A DNA stretch of 64,000 nucleotides from Scylla paramamosain (lineage: Eukaryota; Arthropoda; Malacostraca; Decapoda; Portunidae). Positions 1 through 10,779 of this stretch are shown here, piece after piece. The position numbers and the translations under genes are program-made. The stretch is taken from NCBI RefSeq assembly GCF_035594125.1, contig NC_087158.1, positions 6,002,501 to 6,066,500 on the forward strand, read 5' to 3'. The notes under the pieces were generated by a model that saw nothing but the letters and a program-made list of their open reading frames with translations, was not told the origin of the DNA and ran no database searches. Numbering within the stretch: the stretch's first letter is position 1; each line of letters starts with the position of its first letter.

Positions 1-114
1 GTCAATGACGGGCGTAGTTTTAATATTGCCTAGGAACCAGCTTCTTACGAGGGGCGGCTGGAGCAACGGGGGGTTTTGGTGAGCTGTTGTCACTCTCGCG
101 GGTTAGGGGGAATA

Positions 115-376
115 TTCTTTTTTTTTCCGTTTTCCTGCCATTTCTTCTTCACCTCCTGACCTTCTTTGCCGCCTACTGTCGACTCATCTGGACCACGCGG
201 CTGTGCTTCGGTCGGAGGTAAGAACAGCGACTCCTGAAGTGGCGGAATCGACTGCGATGTCGGCTGCTGCTGTTGCGACTTCTGGTCCTGATGGTGCGTC
301 AGGAGGTGGCCACGTGGTGGTGCGGCGACATGTCGTCATCACTAAAGATCAATTTCTTCTTTGCAGGTTCTGACAT
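115..376 (-). pseudogene. Possible broken reading frame downstream of the protease
   Basis: A minus-strand frame opens with ATG at 376-374 and runs about 25 codons (start MSEPAKKKLIFSDDD) before a TGA at 301-299. A neighbouring minus frame continues with a Gln-rich stretch, then Pro-rich and Lys-rich stretches to about position 115. The composition (acidic patch, poly-Gln, Lys run) is that of a disordered or DNA-binding protein, and the orientation matches the Polinton genes upstream. I recognise no family. It could be a terminal Polinton gene broken by one frameshift, or chance coding-like sequence. The window begins here, so its full extent is unknown. Confidence 0.27.
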
Positions 377-481
377 TTTCTCAATACTGACATCCTCATG
401 GTCAGCACGGCTTCCTGCTTAATTTCAGCATCGCCCAGATAGATATATCAAAGCGGAGTGCAGATGTGCCTTGTAACAGAC

Positions 482-504
482 AAAAAAAAAAAAAAAAAAA
501 AAAA
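482..504. repeat. Poly-A tract
   Basis: A run of 23 adenines. Nothing recognisable as a retroposon body lies immediately 5' of it, so it is recorded as a simple repeat. The rest of 377-968 shows no coding sequence I can identify. Confidence 0.85.
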
Positions 505-968
505 CGATGAGAACAATGGAAAAGTTTTTATTTCCCCTCCCACTCTCCCTCTTCTTATTCATTTAGAACGTTAATGTACTTTACAATAAGAAGATGTCAG
601 ATGCCGTGCAAGGTAATGGCGTACTCACCCGCAGTTCTCAAGATGAAACGTTTGTTAGCTTGCTCCATTCTCAGAGACATTTAGGCTTCGATTGTCCGAC
701 TGGGTTGAGAGGTGCTGGCGAAGTGACGCTTATCCGTCAGCAATTACCCCATATTGACCTTCTTTCCCACTCTTACCCCACCCCCCAACCTACCTTATTA
801 CCGCTTTACAGATGTTACGGCGTCCTGCCCGGCTGCCGGCTGGGCAAAACGTGGGCATGCAATGCGGCATATTACGAAATATTACGTATGCCATACGAGT
901 AATTTTTTTGTCATTATATAGATATTGATGCTTTTTGAAGGTGGCGTGAATAATGCACATTGCACGTT

Positions 969-1334
969 TTAATGTATGCCACAACTCAGTAGAAGGCAAA
1001 AGAACATGCAATAAATGCCACACACGAGGGAATTCAACCCCTGAAGTCGATAATTTAATGTGCTAATTTTCATATGTGGACAAGTTTGCATAAAATGATG
1101 TAAGACAGCGGAATTGTATTTGGGATGCAAGTTATAGCTATCGTAATAGCCTATGGTCTGACTTTGAAAATTAAGATAAACAGTAATCCAGTGGCCCATG
1201 GTCTTTGAGTCACTCAATGTATTTAGAATGAAAACGCATGGCTTCACCTGTTTTCTGGCAAGATTTATCAGATCTGTCACATGGCGATGATCGTGACAGC
1301 CTAAAAAATAAACTCGATCGGTCGCAGATAAATG
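969..1334 (-). pseudogene. Adenain-like cysteine protease of Polinton/adintovirus
   Basis: This is the maturation protease of Polinton/adenovirus-type virions, which cleaves capsid precursor proteins. The reading frame is open from 1334 to 969. Numbering from the codon at 1280-1278, it shows GHW with His30 (1193-1191), YYDS with Asp47 (1142-1140), LQG with Gln80 and the nucleophile in CGIYC with Cys87 (1022-1020). The His-to-Asp spacing of 17 and Gln-to-Cys spacing of 7 match adenovirus protease (His54, Glu71, Gln115, Cys122). There is no convincing ATG; the frame enters from a stop at 1335-1337, so the first part of the domain seems lost or shifted to another frame. It lies downstream of the capsid gene in the same orientation. 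The core is intact, but I annotate it as part of a decayed element. Confidence 0.8.
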
Positions 1335-1558
1335 CTAGACTGGCTCGTATTTCACGTGCATTCATGATTTGGCTTATGCGCGGACAATGCAGCGAACGTG
1401 ACGATAACATCAATTTCTATGACGCCAGTAGTGTCGAATGAAAACATTATGACGCGGTTGGGGATTATTACGTCCCTCGGCAAATACAGATTAATTCTTA
1501 GATTTCCTGATTTATCCAGAGGGATGGCATTGTGCTAAAATTTCCTCCACAAGCAAAG

Positions 1559-2765
1559 TTAAAGAAACATACTGTCCGACCTTTTATTGAATGCATCAAA
1601 ATAGCGAATTACGCAGTCCAATCTTAAAAGTGACTCAAGGGTCGTGTAAAACAATTTTGACGCGTGATGCGGGAAAGAGTTGCGAACGTTGTAAATGGTC
1701 GCCCCGTTCACGGTGATATGTACATGTGACAGATCATGCGTGCTGAAAATATAAACCATTCTCGTCAATTACGTCTTGTAAGTCGTCCATATCAACTATT
1801 GCCATGGTCAAATTTTGGCGAAAGACGCGCGAAGGGTAATTCGGCAATCAAAGACGTTTGATTGGCGGCTAACACATACGTTTTATTGAGCGTGTCGACA
1901 AAGTGTATTGCATTGGATTTTCGGAGTCAAGGAGTTATTTAACGATTCTAAGGCGGGCGGATGTGGCGTGACGCGGTCAACCCACAACTTAGCCATCTTG
2001 AGCTTAAATTTGAAACTATTAAAATCTTGACGAATTAAGAATCCATGTTTTGTTAGCCAATTCTAAATCGAATTCTCACATCAACAGAGTCAAGCAGATA
2101 AGCGTCCGTGACTTGATATATCCCGAAACAAAGGCGCAGTCATCGAAATGCTAAGCGTTGTATAATCTTTCATCATTTGTTTCTCGCTTTTATTCCCTCT
2201 CCAAGAAATAGTCTTCATCAAATTTATTGATTTACAGGCCTTTTGATCCATCATAATCGCGGTGGTAGAATATGACGCGACCGATAGAGTCAATTTTATC
2301 CTCGAGGGATTGTTGTAATCACTTTAATGAAGGCGTGATAGTTGAACAAAGAGGATGACTCCACAAGCTTGCCTCGTTAAAATAACAAGCGCATGACTTG
2401 CAACATCGTATTATTCAAACCATTACTAAAAACGACGTGATCGCCATCGTCTAGTGGCGCGCCGTCTGCCTTCGTCGCGCTAACTCGCAATTCTAGAGAC
2501 AGCGTTGATAGATCCAAAAATTGCCCTGGAATACCAGGCAGTCTAAATTCAATGTAAGGATCGTTGATCCCCGCATGATTATTAGCATTTGCATCTAAAT
2601 TAACGGGTAATACGTCCAACTTTCCCCTCGCAGCGACTGACGATTCGATTGTATGCAAGCGATTCACCCGCGGAAAGTTCCCACTCACGGGCCGTCAGAT
2701 AATTGCTCATTGTGTGGAGGTCGTTCCACCCTTGCACATCCGGACCGTAATGAGTCATCTTTGCC
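1559..2765 (-). pseudogene. Polinton major capsid protein (double jelly-roll), fragmented
   Basis: This is the hexon-like protein that builds the icosahedral shell; Polinton proteins annotated as F54H12.2-like belong to this family. Four collinear pieces are readable in different minus frames. The N-terminal part is at 2765-2377, with the conserved strand around PYIEFRLPGIPGQFLDL. A stretch near 2095-2050 contains LLDSVDVRIRF, a hallmark of the middle of the family. The segment near 2030-1890 contains AKLWVDRVTPHPPALESL. The piece at 1768-1559 contains LSHVHITVNG, like the C-terminal jelly-roll. Stops and frameshifts separate the pieces, so it cannot make a full capsid protein. The total span of about 1.2 kb is close to the expected gene length. 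The small basic protein lies upstream and the protease downstream. Confidence 0.78.
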
Positions 2766-2898
2766 ACTTGCTAAATATTGAAGATATCTCCGTTTTATAG
2801 CAAGTCTTTCTTTTCAGTTGCCTGGTTGGTGGTTTTCTCTTTTTTTTTTTTTTCCGACTCCAACTTTCCCTCTTTTTCATTACTCGTCCGGCCTCGAA

Positions 2899-3165
2899 CT
2901 ATCCTTTCCCCCACAATTTACGGCTGCAACACTTGGCTCTATTTCTTAATGATTCGCAAAGCCGCTTCCCTTCTAAAACATCTGTTAATAAACCTTTTCC
3001 CATTTGGAGCGGTTCGGGCGCTACAGTGCGCATGAGAAAGGGAATTGCTCTTTTCGAAAAGCCACTCAAAACGGAAAATAGACGGGCCACCTCTTTCTTG
3101 AATGGGGTGGAATAAAAACTCCGATGTCGCCTAAACCTCCACCTTTGCTTTGGCGTAAAAAGCAA
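2899..3165 (-). pseudogene. Small basic minor capsid / pVI-pX-like protein
   Basis: An 88-codon minus frame has an Arg/Lys-rich N-terminus and a central segment around RTVAPEPLQMGKGLLTDVL, followed by EGKRLCESLRNRAK. In Polintons and adintoviruses a short gene next to the capsid gene encodes a similar basic protein with an amphipathic segment ending in a TDVL-x-GK-x4-SLR-type pattern, generally compared with adenovirus pVI or pX (internal DNA-associated or membrane-active virion proteins). The match is by pattern only. The initiation codon is uncertain and the frame runs off into a T-rich tract near 2850, so it may be truncated. Confidence 0.55.
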
Positions 3166-3412
3166 GTCGTATTCCGCTCGGAGGGGGAGGTGTGAACGCT
3201 CTCGTCATGATGGTTGTCACGTCATGAATAAGACGTCGAGCATAATCACTGGCTATTTATTTCTGTCTGATATGCTGCTCCCGCCATGATCAAAATAAAT
3301 AATAACGGTCACCCCAATTAAGGAATACATTTATACTCGATTTGTCAAATACGTTAATAATTTCCAATCCTTTATTTTAAAATTTGGATGATATAGTTAT
3401 TCAGACTTCTCC

Positions 3413-4087
3413 TCACCAGAATAGTTTCAACTCCAAAAGGTTGAAACGCTGCGCCAGCCCTTCCACCATAGGCAGGTAATTATTCTTCCACTCATCCTGG
3501 CAGCGACCTCTACATCCCAGTCCTTCCGGGATAATAATTTGCTCTACTTCAGCGTTTGCCATGGCTAGCAGGGCAATCTTTTTCAGGTAATTCTGGAAGT
3601 GTTGACGTCGATTCATGCCATCCATCTTGAGTCCTTCCACGTAAGGCAAACTTTCCTTCGACGTCGCGATTGCCTGTCGCGCCTTCTCGCCCCTCGACGG
3701 CTCCGCCCCAACCATACTGAGCTTCGCGCAGGCCACCAGGTGAGGGAGATTTACGCTTCCTGTGGGAGGCGCAGGATAATGATACGTCCTGGGTCATCTC
3801 TCGTGTCTGCCGTGGCCCGATGAAGCGAGTAGCAGTCCCTTTCTAGCTGCATGTGTATTCTCGTATGGGTAAATCACTGCCTTGAGATCCCGCGCAATCC
3901 CACTCGGTTCGGTGGAGACGGCATTTACTGAATAAATGATAGGCTGCTGGCACAGGAAGATGTTATCGGTCAGCGTGCCCTCGACCACCTTCATCTTTGA
4001 CGAGCAATTGGAGGGCTGATCCTCAAAGTTGAGGCCTCTGTGAGGGGAGTGAGGGGGAAATGTGTCATCGCGGACCTTCATTCGCAC
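3413..4087 (-). pseudogene. Macro-domain protein carried by the Polinton element
   Basis: Macro domains bind or hydrolyse ADP-ribose derivatives. The N-terminal half, in the frame at 4087-3794, contains a SVNAVSTEPSGIARDLK segment (the N-x(n)-G-[IV]-A loop that contacts ribose) followed by a YPYENTHAARKG stretch typical of the family. A short PGRIIIL segment near 3785-3760 lies in another frame. The C-terminal half, in the frame at 3736-3413, contains IIPEGLGCRGRCQDEWKN and YLPMVEG, matching the PxGIGCG-x(n)-W-x(n)-YLP-type phosphate-binding loop of viral and ALC1-like macro domains. At least two frameshifts break it, so it is not functional as it stands. It lies between capsid-side genes in the same orientation, which supports carriage by the element rather than a host exon. 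Family assignment is by motif; exact subclass is unknown. Confidence 0.62.
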
Positions 4088-4404
4088 GTATTGGTCGATA
4101 TTACACCTTCTGCGTAGTAGAATTTATTCACATTCAAATTGACGCAGGTGTTATTTTTTTTCCTTTGTTGGTGGGAAGGGATGGAGGGCTGGGAACGTAT
4201 TATTTATTAGGGGATGTGGGTTAGGGGGGTGTGAACATTTTTTGACTTTCATAACCCTCATCAATTATCCATCCAGTGGGCCTGCACCCCTGACGCGCCT
4301 AACACGTGCTCTCATGTATTATTGATGTACTCACTGCTTTACAGAGTAACATGGGAGAGCTTTCATTTAATATGCTTCCCAGATGTCACTGACCCCGCCA
4401 CCTA

Positions 4405-5231
4405 TCAGTTTACTTCGTTGAGTCGTATTTCTGATGGCATCCGCGGGGAGTTACGCCACATGCGAAGTAGCAGTGATAATAATGGACGCTTATCGGGTGA
4501 AAGTCTTTTCGCGGCCCCCTTTTCGTGACCGAGTACTCGTATGAAATCAAACACGCTTATGCCAGAAAATGGTGGAAGTAAGTTACCGCGCTCATCCCAG
4601 GAAATCCCAGGTTTACCCTCCAATAATTTCAAGAGAGATAAACCATATTATCTAAAGGAAGGAGGAACGGCGCAACTCGAATCAAATCATCCAAGGGTGG
4701 ATTGACAGGTGCGCGTGGTGGTGGTGGCGGCCACGGTGGCGGCGTCGGGGAGGACGCCGGCCGGCAGTGGAAGTGAAGTTTTTTTTTTTTCTTGACTTGT
4801 TTTGACGTGAATCGGTGATGAGTTGCGCTGTCGGTTGGTTTAAACTATACACCTCTCGGCAACTGAGACGGGAACTAAACAATATTCTTTCATCTCTGTA
4901 GTAAACTCGTTATTGCCGACACGGCTATCGGGAGTAACGTGTCTAATATGTTTTTTCACCTCGTTTGGAGATTAGAATGGCTTTCTTCTTGTACACGGGC
5001 GTCTTCTTCTGCTACAGTGCGAATATCACTCTTGAATTTTTTCAGGCGGTTAACATGGTATCGTCGTTCGTCAGACGTCTCTTCAAAAAGTTGGTGAATA
5101 TTTCCGAGATGCAATTGACTTCTGCGCTTATTCAAACTCCGCAAGACCTGCTTCCGCAATTTAGGGGTGACGTTATAGAGGAGAAAATCCAAATCCTTGT
5201 ACTTCAATATCAATGGTTTTTCCTCATCCAT
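4405..5231 (-). pseudogene. Conserved Polinton-specific protein of unknown function, broken
   Basis: The first piece (5231-4956, 91 codons) starts with MDEEKP about ten bases after the integrase end. It has a charged helical segment (TPKLRKQVLRSL, then NRLKKFKSDIRTVAEE). The second piece (4632-4405, 75 codons) contains ISWDERGNLLPP, SGISVFDFIRVL and later a short basic tail. Many Polintons carry one protein with this order: a helical, Lys/Arg-rich N-terminal part and a C-terminal WDERG-type segment, often adjacent to the integrase or capsid genes. I recognise the pattern but no biochemical role is known to me. The interval 4956-4633 between the pieces is filled by G-rich low-complexity sequence and an A/T run, suggesting degeneration or insertion there. 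Confidence 0.5.
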
Positions 5232-5239
5232 ATCTTATA

Positions 5240-6220
5240 CTAAGTCGTCCGCATCTATCCAGCCGTCAAATTTATCTGGACACCGGCGTCAGTGGACGAA
5301 GTACTTTCTCTTGCTCTCGCCTGACTCCTTCGATCGTAATATATCGACCTGGTAATGTGAGGGAAGAGAGAGGACGGATTAATTCTTCCCTGTAGAAAGC
5401 GTTGGTCACGTTCTTCACAAATTCCTTATGCATGAATAGGGATTTCCGGCGTATAATCCACACGACTTATCTTAAAAAGCTCCTCGGTATTGTTGACGGT
5501 ATAACCTTTATTGAATTTAAATTGTGTTCGGGAAGCACGTTGCAAGCGTACAATGTCTCCCACGTCTAATTTATGACTGACAACTTTCTTTCCCCTGGGC
5601 TGATTTAAACACATTCGCTTAAACGTTTCCTGACTTGTGACAGCTCGCGGTTGTCGGTGAACCTGAGCCGGCGTTTGGTTGCCGCCCAAACCGCGGTGTG
5701 GGGTGTGATTGTACGTATTTATTAGGGTGGGCAAGACGTTAATATTGGCAGTGTGTTGTTCAAGTGAGATATTTATATATTTTTGTCTTTATGGTTCGGA
5801 TGACCTTTTCTTGCCAAACCCGCCTTTTTGTTTCACGCGAGTAATTGGAATAATAAGGCAATACCTTTCAAAGTTAGATATTTTTTCACCGCCTGATTAT
5901 AAAATTCGGATCCCTGATCGGTAAAAAGACGCGACACGCCTCAAAACTCTCCGACTCTTCAACTTCTTTCAGCGCTTGCAGGCTACTCGTCCGGATTTAC
6001 TTGTCAGCGTTGCCACTTTCAAGTATCTGCTGAAAACGTCCAGGCAAAACATGATGCACGGGATGCCGCCACGGGAACGGTGCAGCCTCGCAAAATCAGC
6101 CAAATCGCAAGTTAAAATGACGGACGGTTTAGGAGCGAGAATTTTTCGCCGTGAAAACGTTTGTGCGTCGGCTTGTGAAGCGTATAAGTGCGGTTGCCCT
6201 GCAGAAATGCCCCTCTAAGC
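5240..6220 (-). pseudogene. Retroviral-type integrase with chromodomain (Polinton INT)
   Basis: This DDE-type enzyme would insert the element into the genome. From N to C on the minus strand: a YTLHKPTHKRF segment near 6180 typical of the N-terminus; CLDVFSRYLKVATL with the first catalytic Asp at 6040-6038; TDQGSEFYN at 5922-5896 with the second Asp at 5919-5917; and a Glu at 5810-5808 preceding KVIRTIKTKIYKYLT. The second Asp to Glu distance is 109 nt, which fits DD35E plus a one-base shift. Then come YNHTPHRGLGGNQTPAQVH near 5715-5660, a KLDVGDIVRLQR SH3-like segment, and a chromodomain-like end with PDKFDGWID at about 5276-5250. The frame changes at least twice, so it is inactive. Confidence 0.82.
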
Positions 6221-6310
6221 ATCGCGGAGTGTTAGATTCTTATCCCTTTTCTTCCCCTCTCAAGAGTGCTTAACACCTCCTAAAGCCGTAGGATTCGTCA
6301 TATCCCGGTA

Positions 6311-7002
6311 AAGTTCGGCTCAAACGGCGTTCATAGCAGATAGACTTTCTTCACAGGGCGGCTCATCCACAATATTCGTGTGCAGTTGAATTTCTTCGGG
6401 TGCGTTCGGGGATAAATCACACAACAAATAACCGTGATCTCGTCTAAGCATGACATTTTTATAAATTTCCACAAAAAGTAAAGCCTGCGCGCTCCCTTCC
6501 ATAAAGTTGCCTGCCCAGACATTCAATTTGATATATATCTCTGTTTTTCATAAGAATGTAATGTGAGGCATTTAAAGTTATCGTTCTAGCATGCTCTCTG
6601 GGAAAAAAGACATTATGAGCTCGAAATACCATTATAACTGACAAATTTTTATGTCTCCCTTTGGTGAAAGCCTCTGCTATCGTTTGGATAATGGCCAGCC
6701 GTGAGGAAATTGTCATCTAATATCAGGGGTGTGTGCGTTTACAGTGGTCATGTGGACTGTCATCATCCATCACGGGATCAATAATTTTCTCATGCACCTC
6801 GACCTTATCTTGAAAAGGGGAATTCTGCTGCAGCGAATGCGATGAGATGCCACAAATGATAATTCTGTTAAATCCATGCTGATATTTCTCTATAATTTTA
6901 TTGCAGAGGTGTGCTTTGCCGGAATTTGTATAACCTGGAATAATTAGTGCATGCAGGATATCTGAAGAGATTCAGCATCTCTTCACTAAATGTCTTGTCC
7001 AT
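6311..7002 (-). pseudogene. A32-type (FtsK/HerA) DNA-packaging ATPase
   Basis: This ATPase would pump the genome into the capsid. A plausible start is the ATG at 7002-7000 (MDKTFSEEMLNLF). After a frame change, ALIIPGYTNSGKAHL carries the Walker A loop at 6935-6912; Thr is replaced by Ala after the Lys. Further segments are KNLSVIMVFRAHNVFFP near 6640-6600, ARTITLNASHYILMKN near 6580, a GRQLYGRE segment, and DHGYLLCDLSPNAPEEIQL near 6430-6380, all typical of the C-terminal half of Polinton ATPases. At least two frameshifts are present. The expected size (about 220-240 codons) fits the span. It lies upstream of the integrase in the same direction. Confidence 0.75.
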
Positions 7003-7791
7003 GTTAAGTTCAGAGGGTTACTAAAAGACGCTACGATATGTTTACAGTATTTATTGCTTAACCTTTATTTACATGGTCATGTAGGTAACAGCAAGCAACT
7101 AAACTCCCAGCTGCATCCTCATCCCTGCCTTCCACCATGACGTGGATCTCCCCGACCCACACCTCTTCCTCAACCTCCCCCTCCCTCTCCTTAACCTACC
7201 AAAGTACAACACTTGCTATTACCTCCTCTTCTTCCGCCTCCTCCTCCTCATCCTCCTTATCCCACGTGGACAGCAATAAAGTTCTTAGCAGCACATGAAC
7301 AAAATCCCCTTCTTCATTCCCCTCCTTAACCCCACACTCAAAACAAATGTTCTTACATTACATGAACGGCAAGCTTTAGCGGCCGCGGTCTCTCTCAACC
7401 CTTAATTATGACGTGAACAATGTCATGGAATGCCACTCCCGATCACGTCACAGCCCACTCACCTGTGACCCATCCTTCACCTCCCCCTCTTCCTTAGCGT
7501 ACGTGGTCAGTGCAAATGTTTTTTTTTTTTTTTTACATTACATGAAGGGCGGAAGCTAGCAGCCGCGTCCCCTCTTTCTCTACCCCTTAATCACGATGTG
7601 AATAATGTCGTGGAAAGTCTCTCCCGATCACGCCACAGACCACTCATTATCCCATCCTCCCCCTCCCCATCCCCCTCTTCCTCTTCCACCTCCTCCTCCT
7701 CCTCCTCCTCTTCCTCATCCACTCCCCCACCTCCCCCATACCCACTGCCGCCTCCTCTTCCATCTCATTCTCCACATCTCTTTCCCGCTGA
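7003..7791. repeat. Minisatellite-like, pyrimidine-rich intergenic repeat
   Basis: A unit of roughly 170-175 bp occurs at about 7,340-7,500 and again at about 7,510-7,670, sharing an ACATTACATGAA segment, a variable GC-containing stretch, ACCCTTAAT and CGATCACG-type segments. A weaker third unit is visible at about 7,100-7,335. The interval is rich in CTC/TCC on the plus strand (notably 7,640-7,770). It separates the ATPase from the polymerase, and no coding sequence was recognised in it. Confidence 0.55.
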
Positions 7792-10774
7792 TCATTGTCG
7801 GGGTGATAATACGCCCTTGGAGGTGTAGCCATCGACGTGAAAGCGCTTGTCGTCAAAATGTGATAACGTGCGCTTTCGCATACGAGTGGTACAAATTTGT
7901 CCTTTCACATTCCTGATATTATAGCAATCTACTATCCCACATGCGACATTATTAAGTGTTTCCCTATACTGCCGATGCAATATATTTTGCTTAGAAGGTG
8001 AGTTGGAATGCTTTTTACTCGAGATACTTGCTTGTCATCTTCCAATATAGCGAATACATCTTTGGCTTTAATATAATCGCCTCTTTGATGAGCGTGGATC
8101 CGGTTTCAGATTTCAGCAAGCCTAGTTGACCCTTCCGCCTCTCCCCATTAAAACACGGGTGATCTGAAGCAAAGTTACTGGTGTACGAGAAAATTTGCCA
8201 TGGGTCCATGTTTCAGTTCATCATTTAAGTTTGTAGGTATGTGCAGATTCGAATGAAACTGTCAGTATCTTCATAAGCTAATTTAGCTCTCTCCCCATAA
8301 CTAGCTTTGATGACACGATACCAAAAGTTGTACATGTACTTCTTTGCCACTTCTAAAATTATGGTATCCCAAGTAATTTGGCTGCCTGATTTTAATCGTA
8401 TTCTTACTGTTGACACATATGACTCGGTCCTCGCCTAATTGGTGGACCCTTTTGAAGGATGGATTTCTTGCATACTTCTCCAGGAAAGACTTTTTTTTTG
8501 TCACTAATTTCTGCTGGATATCATATTTTTTATAGATAACATGGATCTACCATAAACTGCGTTTGACATCAGTTTGCAAATGCGATTAAAAATGGCGCAT
8601 GTCTCATTTTTACGCTGCCGACGTTCCTTTCTATGAAAGGTTTCAGGCATGGAGCCTGTCTGAAGCTATAGAAAGCAGGAACACATTGTATTTCCAGTCC
8701 AAGTGAGAGTAAAAGTTGCAGCAATTCCAGACTGATGAGATGATCTTTCAGTCCCTTGCGATCAATGGCCACGAGTTATATGATTTTTCCTCCCCAGCTT
8801 ACGACCCTCAGCTTCCCTAGCCAGCCTTTTACTGTACGGCGAGATGTCATCTTCTGTATTAGCTCGTGTGTTGACGGAACTCGTCCAGATCCGAGCCACG
8901 TCGTGGTAAACGTCACAGCTCGTCTAAATGCAGCCAGTAACCGACGTCGCTATCTGTCGCATGATTCTGGATGCCAACTTCAAAAAAATCACTCATCTCT
9001 GACTGAGAAAGCTTTTTGACGTCACCCGTAGGCAGGGGGGAACACATGGCTTGCATATAATGAATGCGTAGTCCAGATAAAACACATAGGTGCCGGGTCC
9101 ACCGTCGGGTTCGTGGTTTGACCGCAGGTGTGGCCTGACGCAAGTTACAAAGCCTCCTCAGACATTTCTTTTGATCAGGTGATACATGTTAGGGTCGTAA
9201 GGTGGATCAAGTTGAACGCCTGTCGACTTTGGTGTCATAAGTGCATAAGAAGACAGTGACACGTAATGTGACACGTCCAGCCCATAAAATTCATGCAGGT
9301 ATGATCCATATTTGAGATATGTGTCGGCTAATAATCCCACATCAATGGCACAATACAGTCTTATGTAATCGCCTAAAGTGCGGCAGGATGTCATACTCTA
9401 CACGCTTTGAGCGTGTTCATATTCTCCAGGTGGCAGAGCCTTCCCCTTGAGCGTGTCATAAAATGCCTCATGAGGTGGCAATTGTCGATCTTCTAAGCGG
9501 CCAAGGTCGGTGATGTACCTTACAATAAAGAAACTGTTTTTGAGTGCAAATTACACGCCTTACATCCTCGGGGAGGTAATTCACCATTTCCTGGGGCGTA
9601 ACGCGTGCTATAGCCCGCCTGCACGTGACTCTGGAGCGAGATGACCGAGGCCAGCATTCATAATGGAAAGCGTGTCCTGAAAACTGCAATTCCTTAATCC
9701 TTACTTTCAATAAATGCGATTCTGACTTGGCAAGGATGTCCACGTGCGACTCTGGCGAGTGAAGGTCTTTTGCGGATTAAGGAGACGCCAAAGCTTACAT
9801 TATGTGCCAGAGTGATGAGATATTTCCTCATGTCACGACACTGGAGGTTGCATCGTGCGCACAAAGCCCCTTGTAATTATTTTGTGTGGTAATGAGTGGT
9901 CGTGACAGGAGGTGAGGTGTTTCACATTCAAGGGATGATGGCAGAGCCTGCAGTGACGCTGACGTTTGGAAGTGGGCTTCATCCTCCGCAGACATGCTAA
10001 TTGGATAGCTAACTACACTTTCCTTGATGATTCCCCAAGCATTGGATAGGCCACATTGTAATGAAATTATTCACGTGATCTTCACCGAAATAACTTCTCT
10101 TTTCCACGACATCTCCATGCCTATTGATGATGAGATACGAGTATCCAATTGGGTCATGTTCAGCTATCACTAATTCTATTCTCCTTAGGTTTTATCATAG
10201 TTTCAAAATCAAAAAATGCTAAGTATGCATTGATAGGTGTAGGAAAAATTTTTAAATTTTACTTTTTCACCGTCACCTGGAAAGAGAAGAGTTTGAGTGA
10301 AGTCGCAGTGACACTCGTGATCGCTCAAACTGACAGACTTGGGAACTGAGCTGAAACATACTTTGCAAAACTGATGACCCTTTGGGGTGGGGCTGCTTCT
10401 CGTCAATTTCCGGTGCAGCTTCTCCAATGTCTTTACAGCGTCATATGTTTTCCACCTAGTCCAAGGAGTGAGACTACAGTTTTATACTTCCGCGAGCCTT
10501 TTTCTTTGGATAATGTTAAATAGTATATCTCACCGCTTTTTGTCAGTGTATAAACGTCCAGAGACAGACAATTTAACCTTTCTAACTGACTCAAGTTCTC
10601 CCAAGTCACTGGACTGCCTACTTTTCCGCGCGTGACGTGCCTTCTCTCCGCCATGCCACTCTGTAATATTTTTGGAATTCTTTTCCAAGGTACACTTTTA
10701 TTATGAAGTCTGAAAGCCGCCAAACACTGAATAACACAGGATGAATCGTCGGCCATCAGGATTGAAAATTTCAT
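7792..10774 (-). pseudogene. Protein-primed family B DNA polymerase (Polinton POLB), fragmented
   Basis: This enzyme would replicate the linear element DNA by protein priming. Collinear pieces cover nearly the whole protein. The N-terminal region is at 10774-10433. A Cys/His finger-like segment (FCKVCF, then DHECHC) and the VKFKNF lead-in to the exonuclease domain are at 10427-10209. Remnants of exonuclease and finger (GALCARCNLQ) lie near 10,000-9,850. PPHEAFYDTL is near 9,490, the palm/TPR region with YCAIDVGLLADTY is at 9394-9158, and LSLGLEIQCV with LKPFIERN is at 8772-8569. An NYLGYHNF piece lies at 8504-8301. The catalytic motif YEDTDS is at 8275-8258. C-terminal pieces with LKPKMYSL (8209-8015) and FDDKRF (7980-7792) complete it. 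Many frameshifts separate the pieces, so no functional polymerase is made. Confidence 0.85.
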
Positions 10775-10779
10775 TCCCT

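Noticed and set aside
594..902. A 102-codon plus frame left of the protease
   Set aside because: No family recognised and no supporting motif; probably chance.
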